DNA of 64,000 bases from Streptomyces omiyaensis (GCF_014650895.1 NZ_BMVV01000001.1:538044-602043); one strand, 5' to 3'. Numbered from the stretch's first letter, positions 7,836-16,782 are shown. The notes: generated by a model from the letters alone, not told the origin. Numbers and translations are program-made.

Positions 7836-9461
7836 ATGCGGTACTCCCCACGGGGCCCCCTGCGCGGCCCGGCGCTCCTGGCGGCCGCGGTGGCCCTGAC
7901 CACCGTCGCGGCCTGTTCGAGCGGTGCCCCCTCCGGTGCGGGTTCCCCCTCTCCGGCCCCTTCCGCCACGGGCACGGCCGCCCCGGCGCCCGTCACGACG
8001 AGCCCGTCGCCCACCCCCACGCCCACCCGGACGTACCCGCTCTCCGCGGCGCCCCGCACCGTCCCCGCCGTCCGCTCCCACGAGCCGGCCCGCGGCCCCG
8101 GCTGGAAGCCCGGTCCGCGCGCCGGGGTCGTCCTCGGCGCGGACAGCGCGGGCCTCGCCGACGAGGGCCGGCTGATAGCCGAGGAGCTGGGCCTGCGCTA
8201 CCGGGGCGAGGCCGCCGCGGGCCCCGGCGACGTCGAGCTCGCGCTCGGCGCGAAGGGCGCCCCCGAGTCGTACACGCTCACCGTGGAGGACGGCCGGGTC
8301 CGGATCGCCGGCCCCGACGAGGCCGGGGTCTTCTACGGCACCCGCACCCTCAAGCAGTCGGTGAGGGGGAGCGGGGCGATGCCCGAGGGCACGGTCGCCG
8401 ACCGGCCGGCCAAGCCGCAGCGCGGACTCAACGTCGACATCGCCCGCAAGCACTTCACGGCCGCCTGGCTGGAGGACCGCGTCCGGGAGATGGGCGACCT
8501 CAAGCTCAACCAGCTCGGCCTGCACTTCTCCGACGACCAGGGCTTCCGGATCGAGTCGGACTCGCACCCCGAGGTCGTCTCCGAGCAGCACCTCACCAAG
8601 GCGGAGGTCCGCCGGATCCTGGCGCTCGCCGCGAGCCGGCACGTCACCGTCGTCCCCGAGATCGACTCGCCGGGCCACCTCGGCGCGGTCATCGCCGCCC
8701 ACCCGGACCTCCAGCTGGTCAGCGCGACCGGCCGCACCCCGCGCGGCGCCGTCGACATCTCCGACCCGGACTCCGCCCGGATCGTCGACGACCTGCTCCG
8801 CGAGTACACCGCCCTCTTCCCCGGTGCCTACTGGCACCTGGGCGCCGACGAGTACGTGGCGCTGATGGCGAAGGACCCCGAGGCCAGCTATCCGCAGCTC
8901 GCGCGGGCGGCCCGGGAGGCGTACGGGCCCTCCGGCCGGGTCCAGGACCTGGCCACCGGCTGGCTCAACGACCGGGCGGCCACCGTCCGCCCGACCGGCA
9001 AGACCCTCAAGGCCTGGAACGACGGCTTCTTCGCCGGCGGCGTGGTGAGCGCGGCGAAGGACATCGAGGTCGAGTACTGGACCGGCAAGGAGTACGGCGC
9101 CCGGCCCCCGCTCCCGTACCTCCGGGCGGGCCGCGCGCTGGTCAACCTCAACGACGAGTACCTCTACTACGTGCTCGGCGAGCCCAACGACTTCACCTAC
9201 CCGACCGGCCGCCGCATCTACGAGCAGTGGACCCCGCTGGTCGTCCGCGGCACCACCCCGGTGCCGGCCCGCTACGACGCGCAGATCCTCGGCGGCCGGC
9301 TCGCCGTCTGGTGCGACTTCGCGAACGCCCAGACCCAGGCCCAGGTCGCGGCCGGCATCCGCCTTCCGCTCGAAGCCCTCGCCCAGAAGGTGTGGGACCC
9401 CCGCAAACCCGCGCGGAGCTGGTCCGACTTCCGCGCCCTGGCGGCGAAGGTGCGCGACTGA
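7836..9461 (+). CDS. Secreted beta-N-acetylhexosaminidase lipoprotein (GH20)
   Basis: The 541-residue protein begins with a lipoprotein signal ending TTVAAC (Cys27), followed by a Ser/Pro/Thr/Ala linker to about residue 75. A GH20b-type N-domain precedes the GH20 barrel, with HFSDDQGFRIE, EIDSPGHLG and the catalytic Asp338-Glu339 in WHLGADEY. Trp residues in WNDG and VWCDF line the usual sugar site. It should remove terminal GlcNAc/GalNAc from chitin oligomers or wall fragments through the neighbouring acetamido group. ATG 7836 is chosen because GGGAGG lies nine bases upstream and the signal peptide starts there; an ATG at 7827 is possible. Confidence 0.92.
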   Translation: MRYSPRGPLRGPALLAAAVALTTVAACSSGAPSGAGSPSPAPSATGTAAPAPVTTSPSPTPTPTRTYPLSAAPRTVPAVRSHEPARGPGWKPGPRAGVVLGADSAGLADEGRLIAEELGLRYRGEAAAGPGDVELALGAKGAPESYTLTVEDGRVRIAGPDEAGVFYGTRTLKQSVRGSGAMPEGTVADRPAKPQRGLNVDIARKHFTAAWLEDRVREMGDLKLNQLGLHFSDDQGFRIESDSHPEVVSEQHLTKAEVRRILALAASRHVTVVPEIDSPGHLGAVIAAHPDLQLVSATGRTPRGAVDISDPDSARIVDDLLREYTALFPGAYWHLGADEYVALMAKDPEASYPQLARAAREAYGPSGRVQDLATGWLNDRAATVRPTGKTLKAWNDGFFAGGVVSAAKDIEVEYWTGKEYGARPPLPYLRAGRALVNLNDEYLYYVLGEPNDFTYPTGRRIYEQWTPLVVRGTTPVPARYDAQILGGRLAVWCDFANAQTQAQVAAGIRLPLEALAQKVWDPRKPARSWSDFRALAAKVRD

Positions 9462-9567
9462 GCTGCGGTTTCTCCCTGGACGGAATGGTTCCGCCTGGCA
9501 TAGGTTCCGGCCCGGCCCCTGGGGGAGGGGCACGTTCCGATCACTCGTGTCCCTGGGGGGAACCTTC

Positions 9568-10200
9568 ATGCTGCGCAATCCCAACGGCCTGGCGAACGCC
9601 GTCACGGTCCTGCTGGGCGTCGACGTCGTCCTGCTCGTGCTGAGCGCCTTCACCGAGGCGTGGATCCTGGCCGACCCGTCGGCCGCCGCCGAGGCGGTGC
9701 TCTCCGTCGAGTCCGGCCTGGGCCTGCTGGCGGTCGCCGCCGCCTGCGCGATCCTCGCGACCGCCGTCGTCTTCGTCGTCTGGTTCCACCGGGTCCGGCG
9801 GAACGCCGGGGTCTTCGCCCCCGACACCCAGACCCGCACGCCGGGCTGGGCCGTCGGCGCCTGGTTCATCCCGTTCGCCAACCTGTGGATCCCGCGCCAG
9901 ATCGCCGTGGAGGTCTGGCGGGCCTCCCGGCAGGACCCGTACGCCGCCGACGGCGCCCGGGAGCTGACGGTGCTCAACGCCTGGTGGACGTGTTTCGTGG
10001 CGGGGCTGGTGCTGGACCGCCTCTCCGGCACGCTCTACGACCGGGCCGAGACGCTGGACGCGCTGGCCACCGCCGCCGCCTGGTCGGTGGCCGGGTGCGT
10101 CTTCGCCGCCGCCGCCGGAGTCCTCGCCATCCTGTTCGTCCGCCGTCTGACCTCTATGCAGCACGCCAAGGCCACTGGCATGCTTTCGGCCGCCAAGTGA
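9568..10200 (+). CDS. DUF4328 domain-containing membrane protein
   Basis: The 210-residue protein has four predicted membrane helices with the DUF4328 signature: VVWFHRVRRNAG followed by TPGWAVGAWFIPFANLWIPRQ and EVWRAS. The family is widespread in Streptomyces and its function is unknown. ATG 9568 is preferred because a GGGGGGAA ribosome site sits six bases upstream; an in-frame GTG at 9547 would overlap that site. Downstream, 66 bases separate it from the next gene. Confidence 0.85.
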   Translation: MLRNPNGLANAVTVLLGVDVVLLVLSAFTEAWILADPSAAAEAVLSVESGLGLLAVAAACAILATAVVFVVWFHRVRRNAGVFAPDTQTRTPGWAVGAWFIPFANLWIPRQIAVEVWRASRQDPYAADGARELTVLNAWWTCFVAGLVLDRLSGTLYDRAETLDALATAAAWSVAGCVFAAAAGVLAILFVRRLTSMQHAKATGMLSAAK

Positions 10201-10266
10201 CGAGATAGCGCCTGTCGGCGCAGAAGTGGACGTAGAGCGTCCGCATCGGGTGGCGAGGAGGCGTCC

Positions 10267-10797
10267 ATGACGTCGAGTACGGGTCGGAGTCTGGTGGAAC
10301 TGATCGACGGGACCGGCGACCGCGGCCTCGCCGCCGCCGGGCTCGCCTGCCTGGACCGGTGCCTGCCGCTGCTCGCGCCCGAGCGCGCCGAGGTGCTGCG
10401 GCCGGTGTGGGCGGCGGTCGCCCGTGCGGACGCCGCCGCCTGGGGCGAGGCCGTCGCCAAGGCCCGGGTCGAACTGGACGGCGCCGGAGGCGCGGCCGCC
10501 GGGGACGGCGGGGCCGTCGCCCTGGTCCGCTCGATGCTCGACGGGCTCCCCGCCGAATGGGCCGGGGAGCCCCTGCGGGCCTGGGCCGGCGCGTGCTCGG
10601 CCGTGGCCCTCGCCGTGCACCGGCTGTACGACGTGACCGAGGACGGTCCGCTCCACGCCGGCGAGCTCCGCCGGCAGCTGGCCGTCCTGGAGGCGGTCGC
10701 CCACGGCCCGACCGGACTGCGCCGGGTCCGTGAGCTCTCCGTCGAGGGCGGCCGGGTGCTGCGCGCGGTGGTCTCCCGCCGCGCCAGGACCGCCTGA
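10267..10797 (+). CDS. Conserved hypothetical helical protein
   Basis: The 176-residue Ala/Leu/Arg-rich protein has no signal peptide, membrane helix or motif that I recognise. It looks all-helical, with a central segment near residues 95-120 (LPAEWAGEPLRAWAGAC) and a basic C-terminus. GGCGAGGAGG just upstream of the ATG is a good ribosome site. The codon pattern is strongly GC-biased at third positions, which supports a real gene. It converges with the Clp-N/HTH gene, whose stop is three bases away, without a terminator between them. Confidence 0.6.
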   Translation: MTSSTGRSLVELIDGTGDRGLAAAGLACLDRCLPLLAPERAEVLRPVWAAVARADAAAWGEAVAKARVELDGAGGAAAGDGGAVALVRSMLDGLPAEWAGEPLRAWAGACSAVALAVHRLYDVTEDGPLHAGELRRQLAVLEAVAHGPTGLRRVRELSVEGGRVLRAVVSRRARTA

Positions 10798-10800
10798 GCC

Positions 10801-11541
10801 TCAGTCCTCCGAGGGCGCCCCGACCGTGGCGGAGGAGATCAGCTCGGTGAGCTGCCGCTCCGCCACCGCCTTCTCCAGGCCGAGGCCGCTGAGCGCGCCC
10901 TCGCCGTCCTCGTGCTCCAGGAGCGCGAGGAGGATGTGCTCGGTGCCGACGTAGTTGTGCCCGAGCCGCAGCGCCTCGCGGAAGGTCAGTTCGAGCACCT
11001 TCTTGGCGGCCGCGTCGTACGGGAGGAGCGCCGGCACCTCCTCGGCGGCCGGCGGCAGCGTCGGCGTGACGGCCTCGCGCAGCTGTTCGGCGGTGACGCC
11101 CTGCGAGGTGATCCACAGGACGGCGAGCCCCTCGGGCTCGGCGAGCAGGCCGAGGGCGAGGTGGCCGGGGACGGTCTCCGCGTTCCGCGCGGCGATCGCC
11201 TCGTTCTGCGCGGCGACGACGACCGCGCGGGCGCGCGGGGTGAAGCGGGCGAAGCCGGCGTTCGGGTCCATCTTCTCGGCGTCGGGGTCCTTGGGGACGA
11301 AGCGCTTCTGGGCGGCCTGGCGGGTCACGCCCATGCTGCGGCCGATGTCGGTCCAGGAGGCGCCGGAGCGGCGGGCCTGGTCGACGAAGTGGCCGATGAG
11401 GTGGTCGGCGATCTCGCCGAGGTAGTCCGCCGCGATGACCGCGCCGGAGAGCTGCTCCAGCGTGCCCGGGTGGACCTTCTTGATCGCTTCGATGAGTTCG
11501 TCGAGACGGATGCTGATCTGCGGAACCGCGGGATGCGTCAT
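10801..11541 (-). CDS. Regulator with HTH fused to a Clp N-terminal (double repeat) domain
   Basis: The 246-residue protein carries a helix-turn-helix near residues 60-82 (SWTDIGRSMGVTRQAAQKRF), then two Clp-N repeats (RFTPRARAVVVAAQNEA... and AAKKVLELTFREALRLGHNYVGTEHILLALL). It lacks AAA+ modules, so it is not a ClpA/C chaperone. In ClpC such repeats bind adaptors or phospho-arginine; here they probably sense a protein or ligand and steer DNA binding. Its ATG sits at the predicted transcription start of a strong promoter overlapped by TTGACAGTC repeats, which suggests autoregulation and a leaderless transcript. Confidence 0.85.
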   Translation of the reverse strand: MTHPAVPQISIRLDELIEAIKKVHPGTLEQLSGAVIAADYLGEIADHLIGHFVDQARRSGASWTDIGRSMGVTRQAAQKRFVPKDPDAEKMDPNAGFARFTPRARAVVVAAQNEAIAARNAETVPGHLALGLLAEPEGLAVLWITSQGVTAEQLREAVTPTLPPAAEEVPALLPYDAAAKKVLELTFREALRLGHNYVGTEHILLALLEHEDGEGALSGLGLEKAVAERQLTELISSATVGAPSED

Positions 11542-11547
11542 GAGGCA

Positions 11548-11592
11548 ACCTTAGGTTGACAGTCCTCGACTGTCAACGGCCGGTTGACAGTC
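11548..11592. promoter_or_regulatory. TTGACAGTC inverted and direct repeats over a leaderless promoter
   Basis: TTGACAGTC (11556-11564) and its reverse complement (11568-11576) form a 9-bp inverted repeat with a 3-base gap; a third copy in direct orientation lies at 11584-11592. On the minus strand TTGACA (11576-11571) and TAAGGT (11553-11548) are spaced by 17 bases, a near-consensus housekeeping promoter. The start point would fall at or next to the ATG of the Clp-N/HTH gene at 11541. The repeats therefore cover the promoter, as expected for an autorepressor. Confidence 0.75.
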
Positions 11593-11682
11593 GCCCCGGA
11601 GACTCTTTCGGGTGATGCGTCCTATGGCATGAAAGTGGGAGGAATCGGGCGTGCGGGGTGGGGGAGCGCCCCGGAAAAGGGA

Positions 11683-11753
11683 GACGACCGGGGCCGCCAC
11701 CCCCCACAGGAGAGGCCCCGGTCGTCGTCCACGGAGCCGCAGCACGGCTCCGT
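11683..11753 (+). terminator. Two tandem hairpins in the gap before the ECF sigma gene
   Basis: In the 368-base gap (11542-11909), GACGACCGGGGCC (11683-11695) pairs perfectly with 11714-11726. A second stem, ACGGAGCC (11731-11738) with GGCTCCGT (11746-11753), follows directly. They may be a terminator for a short transcript from the repeat-promoter region, or a structured leader of the sigma gene. Only short GC-rich shadow frames exist here and none looks like a gene. The rest of the gap holds the repeat operator on the left and nothing else recognisable. Confidence 0.45.
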
Positions 11754-11909
11754 ACTCCCTACAGCGCCGAGGGTGCGGTTTCTGTCACACCATCACCCCG
11801 CCGGCCGCGCGGAACGAAGGTTGCAAGTTGTACAAGGTGGGCCGACCCGCGTGGACGGGACGCCCGGACTCGACGTAGCGTGCTGGAGCGCGAGGCGGAC
11901 TCGGCGGCG

Positions 11910-12677
11910 ATGACCGGCCCCGACGACGCGAGCGAAGCGCTGACGCGCGCGCAGGACGCGAACGACGGACAGGGTTTGGGAGTGCTGGGGGACGACGCGG
12001 AGCTGACGGCCGCGGTGCTCGCTGCGCAGGACGGGGACGAGGACGCCTTCCGTACTGTGTACCGCGCCGTGCACCCCCGTCTGCTGGGCTACATGCGCAC
12101 GCTGGTCGGCGAGGCCGACGCCGAGGACGTCACCTCGGAGTCCTGGCTCCAGATCGCCCGCGACCTCGACCGCTTCAGCGGGGACGCGGACCGCTTCCGC
12201 GGCTGGGCCGCCCGGATCGCCCGCAACCGCGCCCTCGACCACATCCGGATGCGCGGCCGCCGGCCCGCCTCCGGCGGCGACGAGACCGAGCTGACCGACG
12301 AGCCCGCCGACTCCGACACCGCGGGCGAGGCCCTGGAGGCCCTGGCCACCGGCGACACCCTCCGCCTCATCGCCCGCCTCCCGCAGGACCAGGCCGAGGC
12401 CGTCGTGCTGCGCGTCGTCGTCGGCCTCGACGCCAAGAGCGCCGCCGAGGCCCTCGGCAAGCGCCCCGGCGCCGTCCGCACCGCCGCCCACCGCGGCCTG
12501 AAGAAGCTCGCCGAACTCCTCGGCGTCGACGGCACCACCGGCACGGAGCCGGGCGAGGAGCCCGCCGAGGGCGGCCGGCCCCTCGACGGCGTGCCGCCCC
12601 AACGCGGCCGGAACCCGGGGTTCATAGCCCCCGGCGGTGTGACGCATTGGCGTCCGCGTACGCAGAAGGACATGTGA
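11910..12677 (+). CDS. ECF-type RNA polymerase sigma factor
   Basis: The 255-residue protein has a sigma region 2 (LLGYMRTLVGEADAEDVTSES, ending in ARNRALDHIRMRGRRP) and a region 4 (LPQDQAEAVVLRVVVGLDAKSAAEALGKRPGAVRTAAHRGLKKL). The N-terminal 40 residues and the tail after residue 225 are low complexity. The stop codon overlaps the ATG of the next gene by one base (TGATG), and that gene encodes a single-pass membrane protein, the standard sigma/anti-sigma arrangement. The start is uncertain: GTG 11880 in the same frame would add ten residues. The target promoters are unknown. Confidence 0.85.
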   Translation: MTGPDDASEALTRAQDANDGQGLGVLGDDAELTAAVLAAQDGDEDAFRTVYRAVHPRLLGYMRTLVGEADAEDVTSESWLQIARDLDRFSGDADRFRGWAARIARNRALDHIRMRGRRPASGGDETELTDEPADSDTAGEALEALATGDTLRLIARLPQDQAEAVVLRVVVGLDAKSAAEALGKRPGAVRTAAHRGLKKLAELLGVDGTTGTEPGEEPAEGGRPLDGVPPQRGRNPGFIAPGGVTHWRPRTQKDM

Positions 12678-13870
12678 TGGCCGACGAGCGGTACCAGTGG
12701 CTCGACCCGGAGGCCGCGGAGCGGCTGCTCCGAGGCGAGCCCGTCGACCCCTCGGCCCGCACCGCGGCCGCCGCGCTCGCCGCCGCCCTCGAAGCGGCCC
12801 GCGCCTCCGCCGCCCCCGCCCCCGGCACCCCGCTCGCCGGGGAGGAGGCCGCGCTCGCCGCCTTCCGCGCCGCCACCGCCGCCCGCGCCGCCTCCGCCCC
12901 CGGCACCACCGCCCCGGCCGACCTCGGAAAGGTGCGGCTCGTCCGCGCCGCCTCCGCCGCCGGCCGCCCGTGGGGGCGCTCCCTGCGGTACGGGCTGGCC
13001 GCCGCGCTCGCCGCCGTCACCGTCGGCGGGGTCGCCGTCGCCGCCGGGACCGGAGTGCTCCCGCTCGTCGACAAGGAGCCGTCCCGCACGGTCACCGCCG
13101 CCGAGACCGCCACCCCGCCCGACCCGCGCGAACCGACCTCCGGGATCGAACGGCACCCGGAGCCCCTCCGCAGCCCCGGCCCCGGCACCCCCGCGCCCGG
13201 CGCGAGCCCCACCGGCGGACCGGACGGGACCACCGCGGCCCCCCGGCCCCGCGCCACCCCCTCCGCGGGGGACCGCACCGGCGCGCGCGGCACCACCCCC
13301 TCGGCCAGGGCCCGCCCGTCCGGCGGCGAGGCCCGGCTCACGGCCTGCCGCGAGTACCGCACCGGCCGACTCGACGCGGCGGGCCGCCAGCGGCTCTCGG
13401 GCGCCCTGCGCGCCGGCGAGACCCTGAGGGCCTACTGCGACGAACTCCTCGCCACCGGCGCGGAGGGGAACGATTCGGCCGGCTCCGGAAACGGCGCCGG
13501 CGACGACCGCAAGGGCGACGGGACCAAGGACGGCTCCCAGGACGACTCCAAGGACGACGGCTCCAAGGACGACGACCCCCGGGGCGACGACCGCGGGCGC
13601 GACCGCGACGACGGCCGCGGAGGCGACGGCTCCCGGGACGGCGCCGGCCCCGCCGGTGACGGCCGCGAGCGGTCCGACGCCCTGAACAGCTCCGTCCCCG
13701 CCCCCGCCGACTCCCGCCGCGGGCCCGGCCGCGGCGCCCCGGGACCGAAGGACCGCCCCCGGGCGAAGGCCGGCACGCGGACCGGCACGACCCCCCTCGC
13801 CGGCACCGCCCGCACCGCCGTCGCGGCCCTCGCGCTCTGCCCGACGGGAGCCCCCGCACCGGGGGTGTGA
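12677..13870 (+). CDS. Membrane protein coupled to the ECF sigma gene, putative anti-sigma factor
   Basis: The 397-residue product has a cytoplasmic, Ala-rich helical N-terminus (about 110 residues, starting MADERYQWLDPEAAERLL). One membrane helix follows (LRYGLAAALAAVTVGGVAVAAG), then a long extracytoplasmic Pro/Thr/Arg tail. The tail contains a short conserved-looking module with two Cys (ACREYRTGRLD ... LRAYCDELL, about residues 220-260) and a charged Asp/Lys/Ser/Gly stretch (SQDDSKDDGSKDDD). It has no zinc-anti-sigma HxxxCxxC motif. The anti-sigma role is inferred from topology and the one-base overlap with the sigma gene. Confidence 0.7.
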   Translation: MADERYQWLDPEAAERLLRGEPVDPSARTAAAALAAALEAARASAAPAPGTPLAGEEAALAAFRAATAARAASAPGTTAPADLGKVRLVRAASAAGRPWGRSLRYGLAAALAAVTVGGVAVAAGTGVLPLVDKEPSRTVTAAETATPPDPREPTSGIERHPEPLRSPGPGTPAPGASPTGGPDGTTAAPRPRATPSAGDRTGARGTTPSARARPSGGEARLTACREYRTGRLDAAGRQRLSGALRAGETLRAYCDELLATGAEGNDSAGSGNGAGDDRKGDGTKDGSQDDSKDDGSKDDDPRGDDRGRDRDDGRGGDGSRDGAGPAGDGRERSDALNSSVPAPADSRRGPGRGAPGPKDRPRAKAGTRTGTTPLAGTARTAVAALALCPTGAPAPGV

Positions 13871-13967
13871 CACTTTTCGGGCCGCCGGCGCTGTACGGAG
13901 TGAGCCGACTGGTCATCGGCCGCGCAGCGAGCCGGGGTTCCCCCCGTACCTACGGCTCCGCGCACCC

Positions 13968-14006
13968 GGCGCGGGTGGGACACGTTCCCCCGGTCCCACC
14001 CGCGCC
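13968..14006. terminator. Bidirectional terminator between convergent genes
   Basis: GGCGCGGGTGGGAC (13968-13981) pairs perfectly over 14 bases with 13993-14006, loop 11 bases. It lies between the stop of the putative anti-sigma gene and the stop of the L,D-transpeptidase gene. Confidence 0.8.
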
Positions 14007-14026
14007 CCTTCTCCCCGCTCCGTCCG

Positions 14027-14938
14027 TCACCAGTGGACGACGACCTTGTCGCCGACCTTCACCTGGTCGAAGAGGGCCGAGATCTTCGCCCGGTCCCGGA
14101 CGTTGACGCAGCCGTGCGAGGCCCCGGCGTAGCCGCGCGCCGCGAAGTCCGCCGAGTAGTGCACCGCCTGGCCGCCGCTGAAGAACATCGCGTACGGCAT
14201 GGGCGTGTGGTAGATCGTCGACGTCCACTTCCTCGCCTTCCAGCCCACGGCGAAGGTGCCCTCGCGGGTCGGGGTGTTCTCCGAACCGAAGCGCACGTCC
14301 ATCGACGACACCACCCGCCCGTCGACCATCCAGGCCAGCGTCCGGCTCTCCTTGCTGATGCAGAGCACCCGGCCGGTCATGCAGCGCGCGTCCGGGGTGT
14401 CCAGCTTGTTGGTGGTGGACGGCTTCAGCTCGTCCGCCGTCGGCTTCTTCGTCACGGCGAGCAGCCGCTGCCAGGTCGTCGCGTCCACCACACCCGTGCC
14501 GGGCAGGCCGCGCATCTTCTGGAAGGCCGTCACCGCCTTCCCCGTGATCGTGCCGTAGAAGCCGGTCGGCGCCCGGTCGAAGTGGTCCAGCTGGCGCAGC
14601 CGCGCCTGGAGCTCCCGCACCTGCTCGTTCTCGTCCCCGTCCTTCATGAGCGCCTTCGCGGAGGGCGCCGGCGTGGCGGAGGAGGGGGACGGCGAGGAGT
14701 CCGGCGCCGAGGCCGAGGGGGACGGCGGCTTCCCGTCCGACCCCGGCGAGGCCGGCCCGCCGGTCTCCGGCGTCGCCCCGGTCGCCGGCGCCGTCGCCGG
14801 CGCCGTCGCCGGCGTCTTCGGCCTCCCGCTCCCGGACCCCCCTCCGGACCCCGCCGTTCCCTCGGCGCAGCCGGTGGCGACGAGCGCGACGGCGGCCGCG
14901 GCGAGAACGGCCCTGCGTATGGCGGTGGAACGCTTCAT
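14027..14938 (-). CDS. L,D-transpeptidase lipoprotein with peptidoglycan-binding domain
   Basis: The 303-residue protein has a lipoprotein signal ending LVATGC, a Pro/Ser/Thr/Gly linker to about residue 95 and a PG_binding_1 domain (VRELQARLRQLDHFD ... AVTAFQKMRGLP). The C-terminal YkuD domain has HYSADFAARG and SHGCVNVRD, with catalytic Cys277. It should form 3-3 cross-links or attach proteins to peptidoglycan outside the membrane. GGGGGG six bases upstream supports ATG 14938. A second, differently built L,D-transpeptidase lies at 36267. Confidence 0.92.
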   Translation of the reverse strand: MKRSTAIRRAVLAAAAVALVATGCAEGTAGSGGGSGSGRPKTPATAPATAPATGATPETGGPASPGSDGKPPSPSASAPDSSPSPSSATPAPSAKALMKDGDENEQVRELQARLRQLDHFDRAPTGFYGTITGKAVTAFQKMRGLPGTGVVDATTWQRLLAVTKKPTADELKPSTTNKLDTPDARCMTGRVLCISKESRTLAWMVDGRVVSSMDVRFGSENTPTREGTFAVGWKARKWTSTIYHTPMPYAMFFSGGQAVHYSADFAARGYAGASHGCVNVRDRAKISALFDQVKVGDKVVVHW

Positions 14939-15141
14939 GGTGTGCCCCCCGTGGAAAGAACTGTGCCCCTAGGGATGCTTTCCGCCCGCCCGCGGTTGCG
15001 CGGGTGCGCGAGCGAGCGCCCATGCTGTGAAAAAGGTCCCAGCGTGCTGCTCTCCACCGGGTCGCACGCCCGCCGCTACAGTCCGTCGCGAGGGTCGGTA
15101 CCGCCGAGTAGCGGCAGCAGGTCAATCGGGAGGCACAAGCA

Positions 15142-16722
15142 ATGGCGCGCGAGTCGGAGTCGGGACTGCCCATCGAGCCGGTCTACGGCCCGGAGGCCCT
15201 GGAGGGCTGGGATCCGTCCGAGAAGCTGGGTGCGCCGGGCGCGTACCCCTTCACACGCGGCGTGTACCCGTCGATGTACACGGGCCGCCCGTGGACGATG
15301 CGGCAGTACGCCGGCTTCGGCACGGCCGTGGAGTCGAACGCCCGCTACAAGCAGCTCATCGCCAACGGCACGATGGGCCTGTCGGTCGCCTTCGACCTGC
15401 CCACCCAGATGGGCCACGACTCGGACTCGGCGATCGCCGGCGGCGAGGTCGGCAAGGTCGGCGTCGCGATCGACTCGGTCGACGACATGCGGGTCCTGTT
15501 CGACGGCATCCCGCTCGACAAGGTCTCCACGTCGATGACGATCAACGCCCCCGCCTCCCTGCTGCTGCTGATGTACCAGCTCGTCGGCGAGGAGCAGGGC
15601 GTACCGGCCGACAGGCTGACCGGCACGATCCAGAACGACGTGCTGAAGGAGTACATCGCCCGCGGCACGTACATCTTCCCGCCGAAGCCCTCGCTGCGGC
15701 TGATCGCGGACATCTTCAAGTACTGCCGGGCCGAGATCCCGAAGTGGAACACGATCTCGATCTCCGGCTACCACATGGCCGAGGCCGGCGCCTCGCCCGC
15801 GCAGGAGATCGCCTTCACCCTCGCCGACGGCATCGAGTACGTCCGCACCGCCGTCGCCGCCGGCATGGACGTCGACGACTTCGCCCCCCGGCTCTCCTTC
15901 TTCTTCGTCGCCCGCACGACGATCCTGGAGGAGGTGGCGAAGTTCCGCGCCGCCCGCCGGATCTGGGCGCGCGTGATGAAGGAGGAGTTCGGCGCCGAGA
16001 ACCCCAAGTCGCTGATGCTCCGCTTCCACACCCAGACCGCGGGCGTGCAGCTGACCGCCCAGCAGCCCGAGGTCAACCTGGTCCGCGTCGCCGTCCAGGG
16101 CCTCGCGGCCGTCCTCGGCGGCACCCAGTCCCTGCACACCAACTCCTTCGACGAGGCCATCGCCCTCCCCACCGACAAGTCCGCCCGCCTCGCCCTGCGC
16201 ACCCAGCAGGTCCTCGCGTACGAGACCGACGTCACCGCCACCGTCGACCCCTTCGCGGGCTCCTACGTCGTCGAGAGGATGACCGACGAGGTGGAGGCCG
16301 CCGCGCTGGAGCTGATGGCCAAGGTGGAGGAGCTGGGCGGCGCGGTCGACGCCATCGAGCGCGGCTTCCAGAAGAGCGAGATCGAGCGCTCCGCCTACCG
16401 CATCGCGCAGGAGACCGACTCCGGCGAGCGGGTCGTCGTCGGCGTCAACCGCTACACGATCGACGTCGAGGAGCCCTACGAGCCGCTGCGCGTCGACCCG
16501 GCGATCGAGGCCCAGCAGGCCGAGCGCCTCGCCCGGCTCCGCGCCGAGCGCGACCAGCCGGCCGTCGACGCCGCCCTCGCCGCCCTGAAGAAGGCGGCCG
16601 AGGGCACCGACAACGTCCTCTACCCCATGAAGGAGGCCCTCAGGGCCCGGGCCACCGTCGGCGAGGTCTGCGACGCCCTGCGCGAGGTGTGGGGCACCTA
16701 CGTCCCCAGCGACGTCTTCTGA
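15142..16722 (+). CDS. Adenosylcobalamin-dependent acyl-CoA mutase, large (catalytic) subunit
   Basis: The 526-residue protein is the TIM-barrel catalytic half of the methylmalonyl-CoA mutase family: [68 protein letters not shown] and [15 protein letters not shown]. The B12-binding flavodoxin-like domain is absent, so it needs a small subunit encoded elsewhere, as in isobutyryl-CoA mutase. The active-site region ([16 protein letters not shown]) looks closer to methylmalonyl-CoA mutase than to IcmA, but the substrate is unproven. It rearranges a branched acyl-CoA by a radical mechanism. AGGTCAATCGGGAGG precedes the ATG. Confidence 0.88.
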   Translation: MARESESGLPIEPVYGPEALEGWDPSEKLGAPGAYPFTRGVYPSMYTGRPWTMRQYAGFGTAVESNARYKQLIANGTMGLSVAFDLPTQMGHDSDSAIAGGEVGKVGVAIDSVDDMRVLFDGIPLDKVSTSMTINAPASLLLLMYQLVGEEQGVPADRLTGTIQNDVLKEYIARGTYIFPPKPSLRLIADIFKYCRAEIPKWNTISISGYHMAEAGASPAQEIAFTLADGIEYVRTAVAAGMDVDDFAPRLSFFFVARTTILEEVAKFRAARRIWARVMKEEFGAENPKSLMLRFHTQTAGVQLTAQQPEVNLVRVAVQGLAAVLGGTQSLHTNSFDEAIALPTDKSARLALRTQQVLAYETDVTATVDPFAGSYVVERMTDEVEAAALELMAKVEELGGAVDAIERGFQKSEIERSAYRIAQETDSGERVVVGVNRYTIDVEEPYEPLRVDPAIEAQQAERLARLRAERDQPAVDAALAALKKAAEGTDNVLYPMKEALRARATVGEVCDALREVWGTYVPSDVF

Positions 16723-16752
16723 CCCACTCGTCCCCGTAGACGCAGCTCACAG

Positions 16753-16782
16753 CGGAGTGTCGTGCACCTGTGCGACACTCCG
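16753..16782. promoter_or_regulatory. Inverted repeat just upstream of the leuE-like start
   Basis: CGGAGTGTCG (16753-16762) and its exact reverse complement (16773-16782) flank ten bases and end four bases before the ATG at 16786. The element could be an operator or a hairpin masking the start region. It argues against using the upstream in-frame GTG at 16762, which lies inside it. Confidence 0.6.

Noticed and set aside
7071..10031. A 986-codon open frame on the minus strand
   Set aside because: Only its last 220 codons look like a protein family (UraD-like); the rest is antisense to the well-supported GH20 and DUF4328 genes.
11551..11745. A 64-codon minus-strand frame in the gap right of the Clp-N/HTH gene
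   Set aside because: It reads through the operator repeats and hairpin stems, with no ribosome site and no family resemblance.
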